From contig WHUX01000012.1 in NCBI GenBank assembly GCA_015179025.1, positions 663,711 through 727,710 on the forward strand: a stretch of 64,000 nt of DNA. Direction: 5' to 3'. The notes under the pieces are model-generated. The model was not told where the DNA came from and searched no databases. It saw nothing but the letters and a program-made list of their open reading frames with translations. Each line of letters begins with the position of its first letter. Position 1 is the first letter of the stretch. A program made the translations under genes and the position numbers. Origin of the DNA: Terfezia claveryi (lineage: Eukaryota > Ascomycota > Pezizomycetes > Pezizales > Pezizaceae). Shown piece by piece: positions 22,926-36,544 of the stretch.

Positions 22926-25900
22926 ATGCACACCGGAAATATCAAGGATCCATTGATCCATAATCTACTATTTCGCTACTCTACACTGTCCTTTGCACCC
23001 AGTCGTTTGAAGACACTCTCCTCTGCATCTCCTCGTTTAAAGAAATCTGACTCCGGAGACCAAACAGAGATTCATCTCACTATGCTTGCCCAACGCCTAT
23101 CTCAGAAAGGTATCATCCCTACTATACTCCACTCACAGCTTCCCGCTGATATGTATGGTGATTTGCCAAATCTAGGACTGGATCAAGATATCATCGATTA
23201 CATCATCGATCACGTCTTCCTGCCCGTTAAACTTCCGCAAGATGGGGAAGTAAATGAACGTGGGGGGATATTGCCATGCTCGCCTTTTTCTGTGAGGCTA
23301 TTGAGCAGTTTTGTGCCAGCAGCCTGACAGGTTGTATCTCTTTGGGGTCTGTTATTTGGAAGATGGCTAGGAGCATCGTAAAGTTGCATAGAAAGGGATA
23401 TCTGGATCATCTAGTACTGACTGATACGCTGAACGACATGTCTGAGGGCGGTAAGTCCCGCTTCTACGAATACCACTAGTGCTTTATAACTACCAGAGCG
23501 TGCCATTCGGGCTAACTTTACTGTACGTGTAGACGTTGTCCCTCTGTATATCGAGGCACAAAACGCAGGAGTTATTCTTCGACATAAAGGGCAGGAGATA
23601 ATATTTGAAACCTTTGAAGTATCGCCACAGAATGAGTCTATTCTCAAGTGTAAGGGTCGGCTTCTCTGTTCGTACCCGGGTTCGTCCATTGCACTTCCGG
23701 TGGCGATATTTCAGGACAAACGGTTCCTTGCCGAGTTCACCGCATGCCTAGGAGCTATGAATGAAGAGCTGCCAACCGACCGTCCGAGGCCAAAAGCATC
23801 CAAAGCTGGGGTTGAAGTTTCTGAGATTCGAGACACCGTTAGCCCAATATATGTTACGGAGTTCCTCACCGGAGTTCTGCGCGGCTTGGGCTGGGCAGCG
23901 GACACCAATAGGATTTGCAAGCGAATTGCCGACGAGGTCTTGTGGGATAACGCAAGAGTTCCATGGCGTCGATCTCCCCTCTGGCTCGTGTTTCGAGTGG
24001 CTTTGCAGACAACTCTTTTCCAACCTGCCCGCGATCCTAGAGATCAAAACACAGAATACAAGATCCTTATGCTATACTTGATGACAGCAGCGGTAGAAGG
24101 AGCAGCACATCTACAGGGCACGGCTAGTGAGAAGCTGGCACATATGTGCCGGAAGTTGGGGCGCAGGGCAGCAAAACTTGATGGGAAACTCCCAGAAGGA
24201 CTCCTTCAAATTGTCAGCCAAGCAGTGAATAACGGTTTAGCAGTCTTGAGAACGAGATTTGAACTTATAAAGGCACGCACTGTACGTAGGCTTGAATGGT
24301 CTCCCCGCAGGTTCGATGTACAGAGTGAGACAAACCTCACCATGAAGAACAGTCGCGACTATATCAAGCGTGCCCTGCAGCGCTATTCCTATCCAACTCA
24401 GCTAATGACGTCGAATGCAGCGCGCATAATGCATCCCCTACGCACCCGTCACTCCGCACCATCAACTCTTCCTAGCACGTCTTTGTTGAGTGAAGTTGGG
24501 CCGGAACGGCGAATTGCCCTGCATGATATAGAACTTTGGGTTCAAAATTCATTAGCGGAGTTCGTTTCTTCAAATATTCACCGTGAGGTAGCTTGTCAAG
24601 AACTTTTTGAGTTTCTAGAAGGTTATATTCAACGCGCAGCAATTGAATATATGGGAAACCCAGTTGATATTTCACTCATGCTTCTGACAGCCATGGAAAT
24701 ATGGGTTGCTTTGGACCAAATCGCTGTCGCAATTTGCCCACTGCTTACAGAGCACAGTTGCGAAGTGGAAGCGGGAATGCTGTCAAAACTAATCCTTCCT
24801 ACAGAGTCATTGCTCCGAAGACTAAGCCGGATTGAGCAGCACATCGAATTACGGGAATATAAGGCCATCAACAGCGAGAGCATCTTTGAAGACTGCTCTC
24901 AATTATCACACAGAAGCTTCGCAGTCAAGTACTACAACCAGTCTCCGGTGCACCAAGAATTGCTGGCTCAGATCACGAAGAAGGCAAATGAGAGTAGAGC
25001 GGAAAAGAAAGCCGAGTACACTCGGTTGAAGGCACAGTATGATGAGCTCATCGAATGCTCGGCTGGGCTATCCTGCGAGTGCACAGGTTATCGTCGTAAG
25101 CTGAAGGTAAATTGTGAGCAATGTAGCAAACTTAAAGCTGCAAGGAAACTGAAGATAATGGTAGATGAATGGCCTCTGCCAGCCAGAACCTTCCAGACTC
25201 AAGCACTTGCGGTTGAGCTACGTTTGCCAGTAGCATTTCGGGTGTGGAGGGATGCGACGTATGAGCTTCTAGTGAACATCTTCCACCCATCTTTGGAGAG
25301 AACTTGTGTCGATTCAAAGCACGATTTGCAACATTACCAAGCGATCTCTGCTTATTTCTTATACAGTCCGGGCCAGTTGCCCCGTATCTCTTGGGCCTCA
25401 GAAGCGAAATCGTTCAAAGAGAGGACGCATTACAGAAAGCGGAAGATCCACGCAGTGAAAACCGAAGGCGATTATCTCTTACCAAATGGGCTAGTATATC
25501 AATTATCGGCGGGGCGAGTAGGCCAAAGTCTTTGGGTTCCGGAGGTAATACGAAATTCACGAGATGGGAGAATGAAGGATTTGACACGCTTGTGCACCTT
25601 TCAATTACCCAGTCCATACTCTTGTTTGCAATATGCACTTGACTCTACGGATGATACAACAAACTTCTCGATTGCCAATCAAGCACAATGCCCTCTGGAA
25701 TGGTCCCTGCATGAGTATGATGCTTTCACAACCTTACGATCAGGATTTAGGATTCAATGGCTTAACATGCTCCGCGAAATCCGCGCTGGTAATATCAACC
25801 TCAATCGATATGAGGTACACCTCCTGTTCATGCAGGCAGCGTGGCAAGCAGGTCCCAATAGCGCTTCGGATTCACAGCCTGCACGGGAAAGCCATTTGAA

Positions 25901-28900
25901 GCTGCAGGAGGAAGAATTCTGTCTCCTGCTAGTTGATGCATTGCACGATTCATTACAAGTTATAAAGGAAAACTGGGCAGAACAGGTTTCGATGCAGACC
26001 CTTATTTCTCTCGGTGGTCGAGTTCTTTCAACGACCGAATCTCAATCGGTCAAAATCAGAATGGCATCGTTTCTGAGGGAGTGTAGGGGGGTTTGCATGG
26101 ACTGGATGCGTGATATGATGGCGAAAATTCGTGCGGCAGAGACTGATGATAGCTTACAGAAGTGGCAACGGGCGGCCTTCCTCATGGCTGCGACCTGTAG
26201 ACACACCTTTGATGTTGACTTAACCGATATAGATAGGCTCTTTTATTCTACCACAGATGTTGCTGATTTTATAGAATGTGCAGTATGTGTCCACGATAAT
26301 ACTCCACCACAGGCTGAATCACAACAGCTCCAAATGATTATTGCACGAGATGGCAGGTTGGCGCATCTGCTCGAGCCTCGCCTTTGTGCTCTTGTTCTGA
26401 AAAACGGGAAGTGGCTTGATGTTGCAATATCTCGAGTTTGGCCTACATATAACCCCAAGGGCCGAAAGCTTTGGACGTTGTTGGCCAGTAACAACAGATG
26501 GATCACTACGCAAACGAAGGGGAGTGGTAACAAGATATCGATGACAGTGCATTACAATCTTCTCCAAGGCGCCCTGCTAGTAGATGGGGCGCCATTTGGC
26601 CGCCTGCCAAAAACTTATACCACTAGTCCCACATACCACCGGGTGTTGGGCAATGTGAGTTTTTCCTTCATCTTCCCTTATATTCCTATTTCTGACGTCG
26701 TGTAAGAGGATTATCTCGGTAATCAGAGCGGACCTTAAGGGAATGGAGTATCAGATGGTGCACCCAGTTTATATAGATGAAAACTCAAAGGCGCTCCCTG
26801 TGTGCTCCCTGTCCTTGTTTGTTTTCCGAGTGTACCATGTCTAATGATATTCTAGAACGAGATATATCTTTACTTTGCTATGCAAGGTAGCGAATTGATA
26901 ATAAGGGCAAAGACAGGCAAAGAAGGCACCGACATGTACGAGCTCATAGCACATGACAAACTCTCAGGCGACTTTCCGAGCACAATATTGAATTCCTATG
27001 CTCATTGGCTTGACCTCCGGAATAAGACTGTGGAATTTAGATCATTACAGGACAGTAAATCGCTCTGGACTCCATCCAGGACGAATTGGGTAATCTCAAT
27101 ATCTTTCTCTTCGTCTAAACATTCATGGAGAGCTGAAGGCGTCTGCGAGTTACCAGCCGGTCGATTACAAATGGTCGATTATCATGGCACGACTTTCGAA
27201 GCAGTTAGCAGGATCTTCCGATCTATCGAATTCCCACATTACATTGAGATTACACTCTCTGGTGACTCTGTGAATATCTGTTTACCACGATATCAGCTAG
27301 ATTTTGGGTTCTCGGCTCAAAGCTTAAGTGCGGGGGGCCTGATAAATTCCCGCAATTTCCCGGGCATGGTAATTGATACGATCACACAGGACCTCGGGAC
27401 ACTATACGGGTTGAAAAGCTACATAGTTTTGCGTGAGCACGCCGATAGATTGATGACTCCCGGCTGTGTCCGCCATGTTATCATTCCTCATGCTGCAGTC
27501 AACATATCCTATGATAAAGAATGCCAACATTCTGCTGTGATTTTAGACACGGCAAAATTTCCAACAGTTAAATATCATCTCTATGGGATCGACCCTTTGC
27601 TCGGGAGCCTTACGTCGAACGGCAGTTTAAAAAGCAAGCTTTTCAAAATTTACCTACATGCTCTCACAGCTTACTGCTTGCCGGACCCATTGACCGGATT
27701 GACAGGAACGGAGCAGGCACTGGAAGATCTGCGCTCCTCAGCTGCGTGGTCATTTCAAAAGCTGGATTCGGATGATACACTGGGCCCTAGCGAGGTTGAC
27801 CTCCTAGACCTCATCGCAATATTAACTCCCAAAAGGCAATTCTACCCGCGCAATCTGATGTCCATGCAGCAGATAGAGTGGTCCTGCCTGCCGTCGTATA
27901 TACAGCACGAGGAATTCTACACTATAGTGCAGTCTATTCTGAAATATGCAGAGGACATTGCTACATTTCAACTCACGCCTTCGATTCAAGGCAGTGATTG
28001 CAAGAACGACGACCATTTGCATGGAAGGGCTTCCTTACGGGTCGCGGCGTATCTCCCTTCTCACTACGGGGGGAGCATTATTTCCCGGGCTTCTGATGTG
28101 CGTTATTATGCCAGAGAAGGTGGTGGTACCCATTTGGAGGCGAGGGTTTGTCGAGTCTCTAGCTTAGTCAAAAACTGGACAGGGCGATTACAGCCAGTGA
28201 CGGATCTGGCAACTATCTTGGAGGCTAGGAAGAGTATATCAACCTTTTCAAGGGAATTAAAAGACTTTGGGTACAAGCATCGGTGGCATGAAGAACACTT
28301 TGGCCAGGATTGGTATTCATTGTACAATTTCTTCCGCAAGGCCATTAAGACCCGCGATCTATTCAAAATTCTCTTTATACTTTCTTCATTCGCATATCAG
28401 GGAGAGGAGGCCATTTCGTTGAGTGTTATAGAATCATTGCTTGCTTTTGCAACGAATCCGATCTTCAGCACAATCAACCCTCCGGATATTCCGTACAAAA
28501 GCATGTCTCCGAGTTATATCTACGACCTCACCATGGGCACACAACCATCAGCTGAGAAAATACGCTCCATAATAAGGCAACATACAGTACAATTAAAGAG
28601 TAGCCCTCAATGGGAACTATCTCAAAACTACCTCGAGAGTGCTACAGCACACCGGAACCGGCGAAGGGATGCGTATAACGGCAGTCTAGAAAAAGATATC
28701 GAATACGCAGTCAATCATTATCAGAACCAGTGGGTATGTTCAACTGTAGCCAGCCTACCAGAAAACAGCTGTCCGCTTCTTACTTCAGGAGCACTCGTTC
28801 CCTTAAATGAAACGTTTGGGAAATGGTACGACAATCGGAATTATATGCAGCACATCGCAAAGGTACAACAAGAATTCGATAGATTTAGAATCTTGGGAGT

Positions 28901-31900
28901 ACAGTCACTATTACCTATCTTGCCCTGTATCAATGCGGCATGCTATTCCCCTCAACCAGCGATAAGCTGCGTATACAACATGCAAGACCTTCTGAGAGGA
29001 AACCGGATGGGAGTATCACGGAATCTCCGATGTCAACTCAATGTTCGCTCTACCACCGTTAAAAAAGACTACAATACAGCTAAATCGGATGGCCCACTCG
29101 AATTGCTTGTGGGAAAGATTAAAAGCAAGGCTTGCGGGTTTCAGGTGCGGTATATTGAAGACTTTGAAGGAAGTTTGCAAGCATTGAAGGTGTATGATGC
29201 TTCTACGACTAGTGATGCGCAGCCCATCCTCCCAGGTATTCAGGAAACTCACGGGCATATTGTTCATCGTCAAACTTTCATGGAGAATATTGAGAATGAC
29301 ATCATGTACGCTTTAAGTCCGGCGGAAGGAACCACAGCGGAATTGCTACAAAGGACCGGATTGGGGCCTAGACTGACGACGAAAACCCTGCTCCGCCAGC
29401 TCACCCATAAACTTCCTACTGATACCCATCTCTTGCAATGGCAGAATATCTTTGTTTCCTTCGCGGAAGCTATCTCTGCTTATCAACAGGCTTTGCGCTT
29501 GCACCACCACGCCTGCCATCATGACCTCGACGCATTTATGAAGGAGTGGGTGAATAGAGGACGGAAAGGATGGAATCCTTCCCAACATTCTGAATGGCTC
29601 CTGTTCGAAATAGAAAACAATCTTCTTATTAGGCAGGTTCAGGCGGAAATTGCGTCCGAGATGTTGGTACCCAGGTCGGGTTGCAATACCGTCATGCAGC
29701 TCAATATGGGAGAAGGTAAATCATCGGTCATCGTACCAATTGTTGCGGCAGCTCTCGCGGACAGAAGCAAACTGGTCAGGGTGTTGGTGCTTAAGCCGCT
29801 GTCAAGTCAAATGTTCCACTTACTAGTCCAGAAGCTGGGTGGTTTGCTTAATCGACGGATCTACTACCTACCCTTCTCGAGGCAAGTCGAGCTTGACCCC
29901 ACAAAGGTTGTGCTAATAAGGAAGTTGTATGTGGAATGTATGGAGAAGGGTGGAATACTACTAAGCCAACCAGAACATATCCTCTCCTTCAAGTTGGTGG
30001 GGCTCGAAAATTTATGCAAAAAGTCCAGAATGGCACCTGTCTTATTAAATACACAGCATTGGCTTGACCAGCATTGCAGAGATATTCTGGATGAAAGCGA
30101 CGAGGTCTTGCATGTACGCTACCAACTCATATACACCATGGGACAGCAACGCGCACCGGACCTGAGCCCTGATCGCTGGTCCATAATCCAGGAGATTTTT
30201 ACCCTTGTCGCCGCCCACATGCCAGTGCTTAAGCAGCGCTACCCAGAAGAAGTGGAGCTCATAATCCAAGAGCTTAAGAATGGAGGGATCACAAACGGGA
30301 GCAATTCCAATGCTCCTGTAGAATTTCCAGGAAGTTTTCCTTTAACACGTCTACTGAAGAAGGCACATGCTGAGGCGGACTTGGTGCAAAAGTTAGCGGA
30401 GGATGTAATCATGCGTGGCTTACTGGGTGCTGTCTCAACGCAGTGGTTCACTACAAGGAGGAGCGAATTGGCATTGAAGTTCATTACTGTGAAGAACTGC
30501 GATGAGGATGAGCTACGGGAGCTTGGTGAGGTACCCCCACAGTGGCTCTTGCTCAGAGGGTTGCTAGCACATGGCATTCTCGGGTTTGCTCTGCGAGAGA
30601 AAAGATGGAGGGTTGACTATGGACTTGCCCCGTCTCGATCCATGTTAGCCGTCCCATTTCGAGCCAAGGACAGTCCCGCACCGAGGTCAGAATTTGGCCA
30701 CCCCGATGTGGCCATTATTCTAACGTGCTTGAGCTATTATTATAACGGTCTCGAAGAGGAACAGCTGCGGGCATGCTTCAGGCGTCTGAAGAGGTTGGAC
30801 AATCCCCGACAGGAATATCTGATTTGGATCCGCGACTGTGGAAATGAGTTCCCGGAGGCTTTAAAGCAGCTGAATGGGATTAATTTGGAAGATGATGAGC
30901 AATGGAAAACAAAAATATACCCATTGTTGAAGCTCAATAAACGCGTCATCGATTTTTACCTTGGAATCACCGTCTTCCCCAAGGCATGCAAAGAGTTTCC
31001 CAAAAAGCTCACCACCACCGGATGGGATCTGGTAGAGCGGAAGGCATTTCCTACAACAGGATTTAGCGGGACAAACGATAATCGGTATCTGCTACCAGTT
31101 TCGGTAGAGCAACTCGATCTCCAAGAGCACAGACACACTAATGCAAAAGTATTAAGCTTCCTCTTGCAACCAGAAAATGATTCTTACACTTGTGCTCAGA
31201 CTCCGGAAGGGGAGCGGCTTAGAGTAGATGAGCTCCTTTACCGACTATCAGAGAGCGCAAAGCCAGTTCAAGTACTTCTTGATGTAGGAGCGCAAGTTCT
31301 CGAGATGACTAATAAACAGGTTGCAGAGCACTGGTTGGGATTGGCGACAAGGGGCAACCAGCCTTGGATAGCAGCGGTATATTTTGATGATGACGATGAG
31401 CTTATGGTCATTAGCAAAGATGGGAGTATTCAACCTTATATGATATCCCCGTATGTTAAAAATATGGACAGATGCTTGGTGTATTTGGACGAGAGTCATA
31501 CCCGAGGAACCGACATCAACCTTCCACGGAAGAGTAAAGCCGCAGTCACACTGGGACCTAAATTGACAAAGGATAGACTTGTTCAAGGTGAATCATCCTC
31601 GTGGCGAATATGTTCAAAGGCTGCTGAAAGCTAATTCCTAACATGATAGCGTGCATGAGAATGCGGCGGTTGGGATATGGCCAATCTGTGAGTTTTTTTG
31701 CTCCCCCAGAGGTACACAACAAGCTCTTGGAACACACCGGAAAAAAAGACGGGGATAATATCAGAACACTCGATATCATTGAATGGGTGATTTATGAGAC
31801 GTGTTCGAAAACTCAACGAAGTATTCCACTCTGGGCAAACCAGGGTATAAACCACCAAGCTCGTCAGAGTGCCTGGGATCGGTGTTTCGAGTCCAACGAC

Positions 31901-32965
31901 TATTTCACCCTCTCGGGAGCGTGGCAGGAACCGGAGTCCCACACGCTGGAGGAGATGTATGGGGCGTCCGATCCGCAGAAGCATTCTATTGCCAGGGCGA
32001 TTACTAAACAGCTTGCATGTCCAAGTCTTGGAAACCGCCGCTCACAGCTCCAAATTATACAGAACCGGTGTGAGGAATTTGGAGTTACCTCCCTACAGGA
32101 GGTTTCTGTTCAAGAAGAGCAAGAGCGAGAAGTTTCTAATGAAGTCGAGAGGGAGCAGCAAGTGGAGCGTCCAAAACTTGCCAGGCCAGCTCAACACTAT
32201 GTTCACCCTGCGCTCATAACCTTCATCAAGACTGGGGTCGTGAGCAATAGAAATACTGTATTCGTGCCTATGATGGATGTATTGCAGGGCACCTCATTTT
32301 ATACGAAGGTTGAACATCGTCCTTGGGCAGCGGCCCTTCTAGCCACTATGGATTTCATCAACACGGTGGAGACTCAAATGAATACATACAATGATGATTA
32401 CCTGCGACCGGTTTCTTGGATCGTCTCCAGTTTCAGAGTGGCATGTGGAGAGCCTATTCTTTGCCTTTTGAGCCCATTCGAGGTGAATGAACTACTTCCG
32501 CTTATTCATAAATCCACGTGGGTGAATTTACATATGTACTCACCAAAGGTTCAACGAAAAGCTCCAACTTTTGAAGATCTCAGTTATGCCACAATCCCTA
32601 CGCTCCCGTGTCACTATTCTTTCCCTGGGCAAGCTCAGTTAATGATGCAGCTCAATTTGTTTTCTGGACAACTTTTCTTCAAGAATTACGAGTCATACAC
32701 AGTGGCGTGCAACTTTCTGGGGATATATCTGAGGAAGGCGCACTATGAGGTGCTTCCTGCAGGGGTTGGAGTGGATGGATTCTTGCCTGGTTGGAGGGGG
32801 GATGGGGTCGGTTCCAATGTAGGACTGGGTGTGGCGTTTCAAAGGTGTCCTATAAGATTTTTAAAGCATCTGATCGCCGTCAGGAGGAAAGGGATGAAGT
32901 ACGAATCAACACATATGGGCTTACTTGTTCACGCAAAGGAACTCGGAGCAGAGGAATTTCAGTAG
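22926..32965 (+). CDS. Giant DUF6606-DUF3638-DUF3645 protein, SecA/SF2-like NTPase (~3,262 codons)
   Basis: Exons: 22926-23450 (with a 1-base frameshift, see findings), 23533-26654, 26707-26799, 26856-31587 and 31650-32965. Introns are 23451-23532 (GTAAGT..TAG), 26655-26706 (GTGAGT..AAG), 26800-26855 (branch CTAAT) and 31588-31649 (branch CTAAC). Phases match at every junction. Domain order: the N-terminal DUF6606 (DHVFLPVKLPQ, then IEAQNAGVILRHKG) covers roughly residues 60-1250; a Cys cluster (CECTGYRRKLKVNCEQC) lies at about 710. DUF3638 follows with a Walker A motif MGEGKSS (29706-29726, about residue 2198) and DILDESDEVL (30081-30110). DUF3645 has CLVYLDESHTRGTD (31473-31514), and TKDRLVQ/ACMRMRRLGYGQS spans the last intron. 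Databases often call such fungal proteins ubiquitinyl hydrolases; no UCH or USP signature is visible here. Function and cellular site are unknown. The start is uncertain: later in-frame Met codons could be used. Confidence 0.9.
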
Positions 32966-35900
32966 TGGAACGATGATTTTGTGTTTGCATCGTTTATGAG
33001 GAGGTTGGACTTGAAACATGGATGGTCTTAGTTGCTCGGAAGTACTTTGAACATTTTCCAATTTTTTCTTGCAAATGGTACCATATATTTCTTGGAGAGT
33101 ATCTATGTATGCAGGACCAAATTGTGATGATTATATGCTTCTCTTGTTCATCTCGATTGATCGTTGGGGGTGGTCTGATTCTTGCGGAGGATCGTCAAGG
33201 CTACCATACGCCTACATCTTATAAAATCTGACCCTTTTTTTTTTTTTTTTTTTAAAAGTCTATGCACCGATTCGACCTATTGTCACGCGGTGAAAATCTG
33301 ACCGTCGAAGGCAGATCTCAATGTTAGAACCATAAGACAGTTAACTACCCTAGTTCTGTGTCGGTTACCTAAAGTGCAATAGTCAACTACCACAAATGGC
33401 TCAAAGAACCGGACTAGGCTTAAGTACTTTAGTCTTGCACAAGGGCAATTCCAAACCAGACTAGTTTCGGTATAGTCTAGTCTGGCTCTCTCTGCATGAA
33501 TTAAGGACACCAAGGTTACCTATTTGTATTACAACTCAGACCTCTTGATATTAGTCTCGATCGCTTGATATATAAGGATATGAGTTTATAAGATGCTAGG
33601 AATATTTGAACGGTCTTCTGGTAGAACACCGAGGTGTATTTGTCATAGTCAGATATCTATCGCTCCCTTCCGTAGGGGTGATTCTTGCCTTCTTACGCTA
33701 CAAGGACATGCCAGTAGGTGCATACGTTTGTATGTTAATCCGCCATCATCATCCGCACAAGCCCCATATGTTGGGTATACGTGAGCTTATGCTCACGACA
33801 GACCCTAAGAACAGATACAAGACTACTTCCAACATGAACCTAGCAGTGGAATATAGGTTCTGGTTGAAAGTTACTTCATAGCTCAACTGGAGTTAGGGTA
33901 TACGGAATGTAGCTCACCTAAAGCGTTAATTCGAGGGGAGTAAATCTCTAGCAGGCATTTGATCTGCCCCCAAGAAGTACTTAAGACAGTACTTATAGCC
34001 GCTATTAAGAGTCGCATATTGCATGAATTCATGGTCAGGAATATGAGAAACCTAGTTGAGTGTAGTAACTTAGACCTATTGAGGGCTTTGCCATTTCGGT
34101 GATACTTTAGAAGTTTATTAGACGAACAAGTTTATTCCCATCCCATGAACATTTGCATCCGTACTACGGTAAACTATGCAGAATTTGCTTCACGACAGTT
34201 TTACCTAGTCTGGTTATTTAAGTGCCACTTTTCGATAGAGTGTTAAAGTGCAACACGGTAAACTACAAACCACGAATGGCTATGAATCAATCTAGAAAAG
34301 AATTGGTATTCAGTCTATCGGCAGGAAGCTCTAAAATAGAGAACACCATAGACACACAGTAGTGTAGTTATACAAATATGTATAGAAAGATACTTGGCAA
34401 CTACTCTCCGAACTTCTCGATTTTTTATTGAAAGCATTTTCCATTTACAATATATTTAAAGTATATAAGCTGGAGTTGTAATATCCAATCTTGAGCGTCT
34501 GGACTGAGGTCCGATAACCGGTCTGTGTATTGGGGGTGAATGTTGTATTAGTATCGATATACTTGGTATTGGTACCAGTGGCGGAAGTTGAATTGGAGTT
34601 TGAAGCTAATGAATCCTGCAAACAAATGCATTAAACAGGTTACATTCGAACGTCGGTTGCCGATATCGGAGGCCACTTTTTGTAATTCCAAGCTCACTTG
34701 TTGTAATTGTAGGCTCACCTGCTGCAAATTTCAAGCTCAATTTGAAGCCCTGGGACTGCAGCTTCTGAGCAGCATATAGCATTTTGCAGACGGCACTGCA
34801 TGAAAAATAAATCCCAGGCCAGTTCTTGGTAGTTAGGTGTTCAGCCTAGACCTCGCAAAGAAACGTTCAATATATGCCAAAACTCGGTCAGAATCCCTCC
34901 GTTACACCCAGCTGAGAATATTGTGCCAGAAGCAGCCCGAACCGTATTGGGTATAGCATCAAGCCGTACACCCCACGCCTCACTTGCGGGCGACTGCTGG
35001 ATCAATACAAAAGCAATGGCCATTTGTGGTATATTCCAAGGGTGTGTGACATACTTATTCGTAGTCCAGTAGACATGCTGCTGATTAGGTATACCCCGTG
35101 GTTGCAACTATCGCCAACATTCCCGGCGGATAGAAGACAGAACTTCGGCCAGCGTATGACCAGAAGAGCTAGGTCCACAGTTGATATCATGTTCAATCGA
35201 TCTCAAGCAAAGGTTTACAAGAATAGAGGTTGATTTAAGATTTCAGATGCTCGATGAGGAAACAGCAGTTCAGAGTGAGGATAAACAGGAAAATTCATCA
35301 TGGATCCAGATTCAGACTGCATGGCAGATTGGACCAATGTCGAATTACATTGTTGCATTGTTGCATTTTCAAGCCAACCATTTACGTCGTAACCAGGCAG
35401 CAATACCTTTTCCCAATAGTTACAAACGGTGATATGGTAATCCTAACTGCGGGGGGTTGGTTTGCTTCAGAACCATTTTAATACGGACTACGGTTTCAAG
35501 CTTATTTACTTTGTGAATTCTAGCAAGAATTGCTGATACTGGTGGTTACTGTCGGCGGGGTTGATCACTAAGTTGAACCTATTCTCTTAACTGCGTTCTC
35601 TGGCCGTATCTGAATCATGAAAAATGGAATTAAGGGAACACACGCAGCCGATGTGTTCAATGCCTATCCCGAGGTCTGCTTCCCTGGTGATACTGAATTA
35701 TGTATCAAGATAGCAAAAAAAGTAAAACTCTCAGTTCAGCTATCAGTAATGTTACCATCACCTTCACTGTAGTGCCTATTATCTGTTCATTCTCGGATCC
35801 GAGCGCGGCAGCAATGAATGAACTCGGCGAGGCTCATGGAGCTCCACCACGACGCAATTCCCTTGTACATCGACCCTGGTGCAAAGCTTATGCTACAGGA

Positions 35901-36544
35901 TTCCAGTTAGGCCTTGGCACGAGACGAGACTCGAGACACCTAGGCAACAGCTCGAGACGGTTCGGCCAAGGTCTCGAGACCAGGGTCCGGTCTCCTCTCG
36001 AGACGTCTCGTGCCCAGGCCTAATTCCAGTGATACAAGCAAAAGGTCCGTTAGGGTGGAGCATCAGTGCTGTCAAATGCAGTTTCGTAGGTGGGTGAGTC
36101 ACCGAGATACATACCAACAGGATTACGCGGCGGGACATCTAGCGATAGGGAACCAGAAGGGAAACCGAAGGGAAACCGAATCATTCCCCCGAATCATGAT
36201 GGATTCCGGTAGAACAATTTGGGGAGCATATCACATTGTAAAGACTACGACATCTCTCCCGGTAGGTCAGTCAGCGATAGTATCGCAAGAACTAAGGAGT
36301 AACCCACCTAAAAGCCCAATTGTAGCGTGCCAGGGATCAAACCCTCTCTCAACCGCCTACATGCAGTTCTAATGAACTCGAGAAAAGGTCTTGATGGACA
36401 TAAACGTCAGCCCCCCGCTAAAGAACCCGCAGAAGGAGTTCATTAAAGTTGTTATGGGAGAGAAGAGGGATAGGTTTCTCCAGGCTGAAGAATTCATCGT
36501 ATATATTGATTCTCATATAGGCAACATATAATGTATTGCTCTGC
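32966..36544. other. Gene-poor spacer with decayed repeats
   Basis: About 3.6 kb without a convincing gene. A T-run lies near 33232-33254. Two partly similar segments, near 33371-33410 and 34244-34285 (both AAAGTGCAA...AATGGCT), and inverted copies of AACCAGACTAG (33454-33464, and 34206-34216 as its reverse complement) suggest a decayed element. 34841-35240 contains frames broken by frequent stops that might be a gene relic. A MITE-like element lies at 35907-36023. Confidence 0.5.
35907..36023. mobile_element. 117-bp MITE-like element with 20-bp terminal inverted repeats
   Basis: The left end is TTAGGCCTTGGCACGAGACG. The reverse complement of the right end is TTAGGCCTGGGCACGAGACG, one mismatch in 20. 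It is flanked by the direct repeat TTCCAG (35901-35906 and 36024-36029), as expected for a target-site duplication. The interior carries four copies of CTCGAGA. It is too short to encode anything, so it would be mobilised in trans. Confidence 0.85.

Noticed and set aside
22926..32965. Four or five separate genes in the giant-gene region
   Set aside because: The breaks coincide with GT-AG introns of matching phase, and domain homology runs through them. Only one break (23262-23267) needs a frameshift or an unusual intron.
22926..32965. Ubiquitin hydrolase function for the giant protein
   Set aside because: No UCH or USP Cys/His boxes were seen; the visible motifs are those of a P-loop ATPase.
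34841..35240. Secreted-protein gene
   Set aside because: Frames are short and stop-interrupted on both strands; at best a relic.
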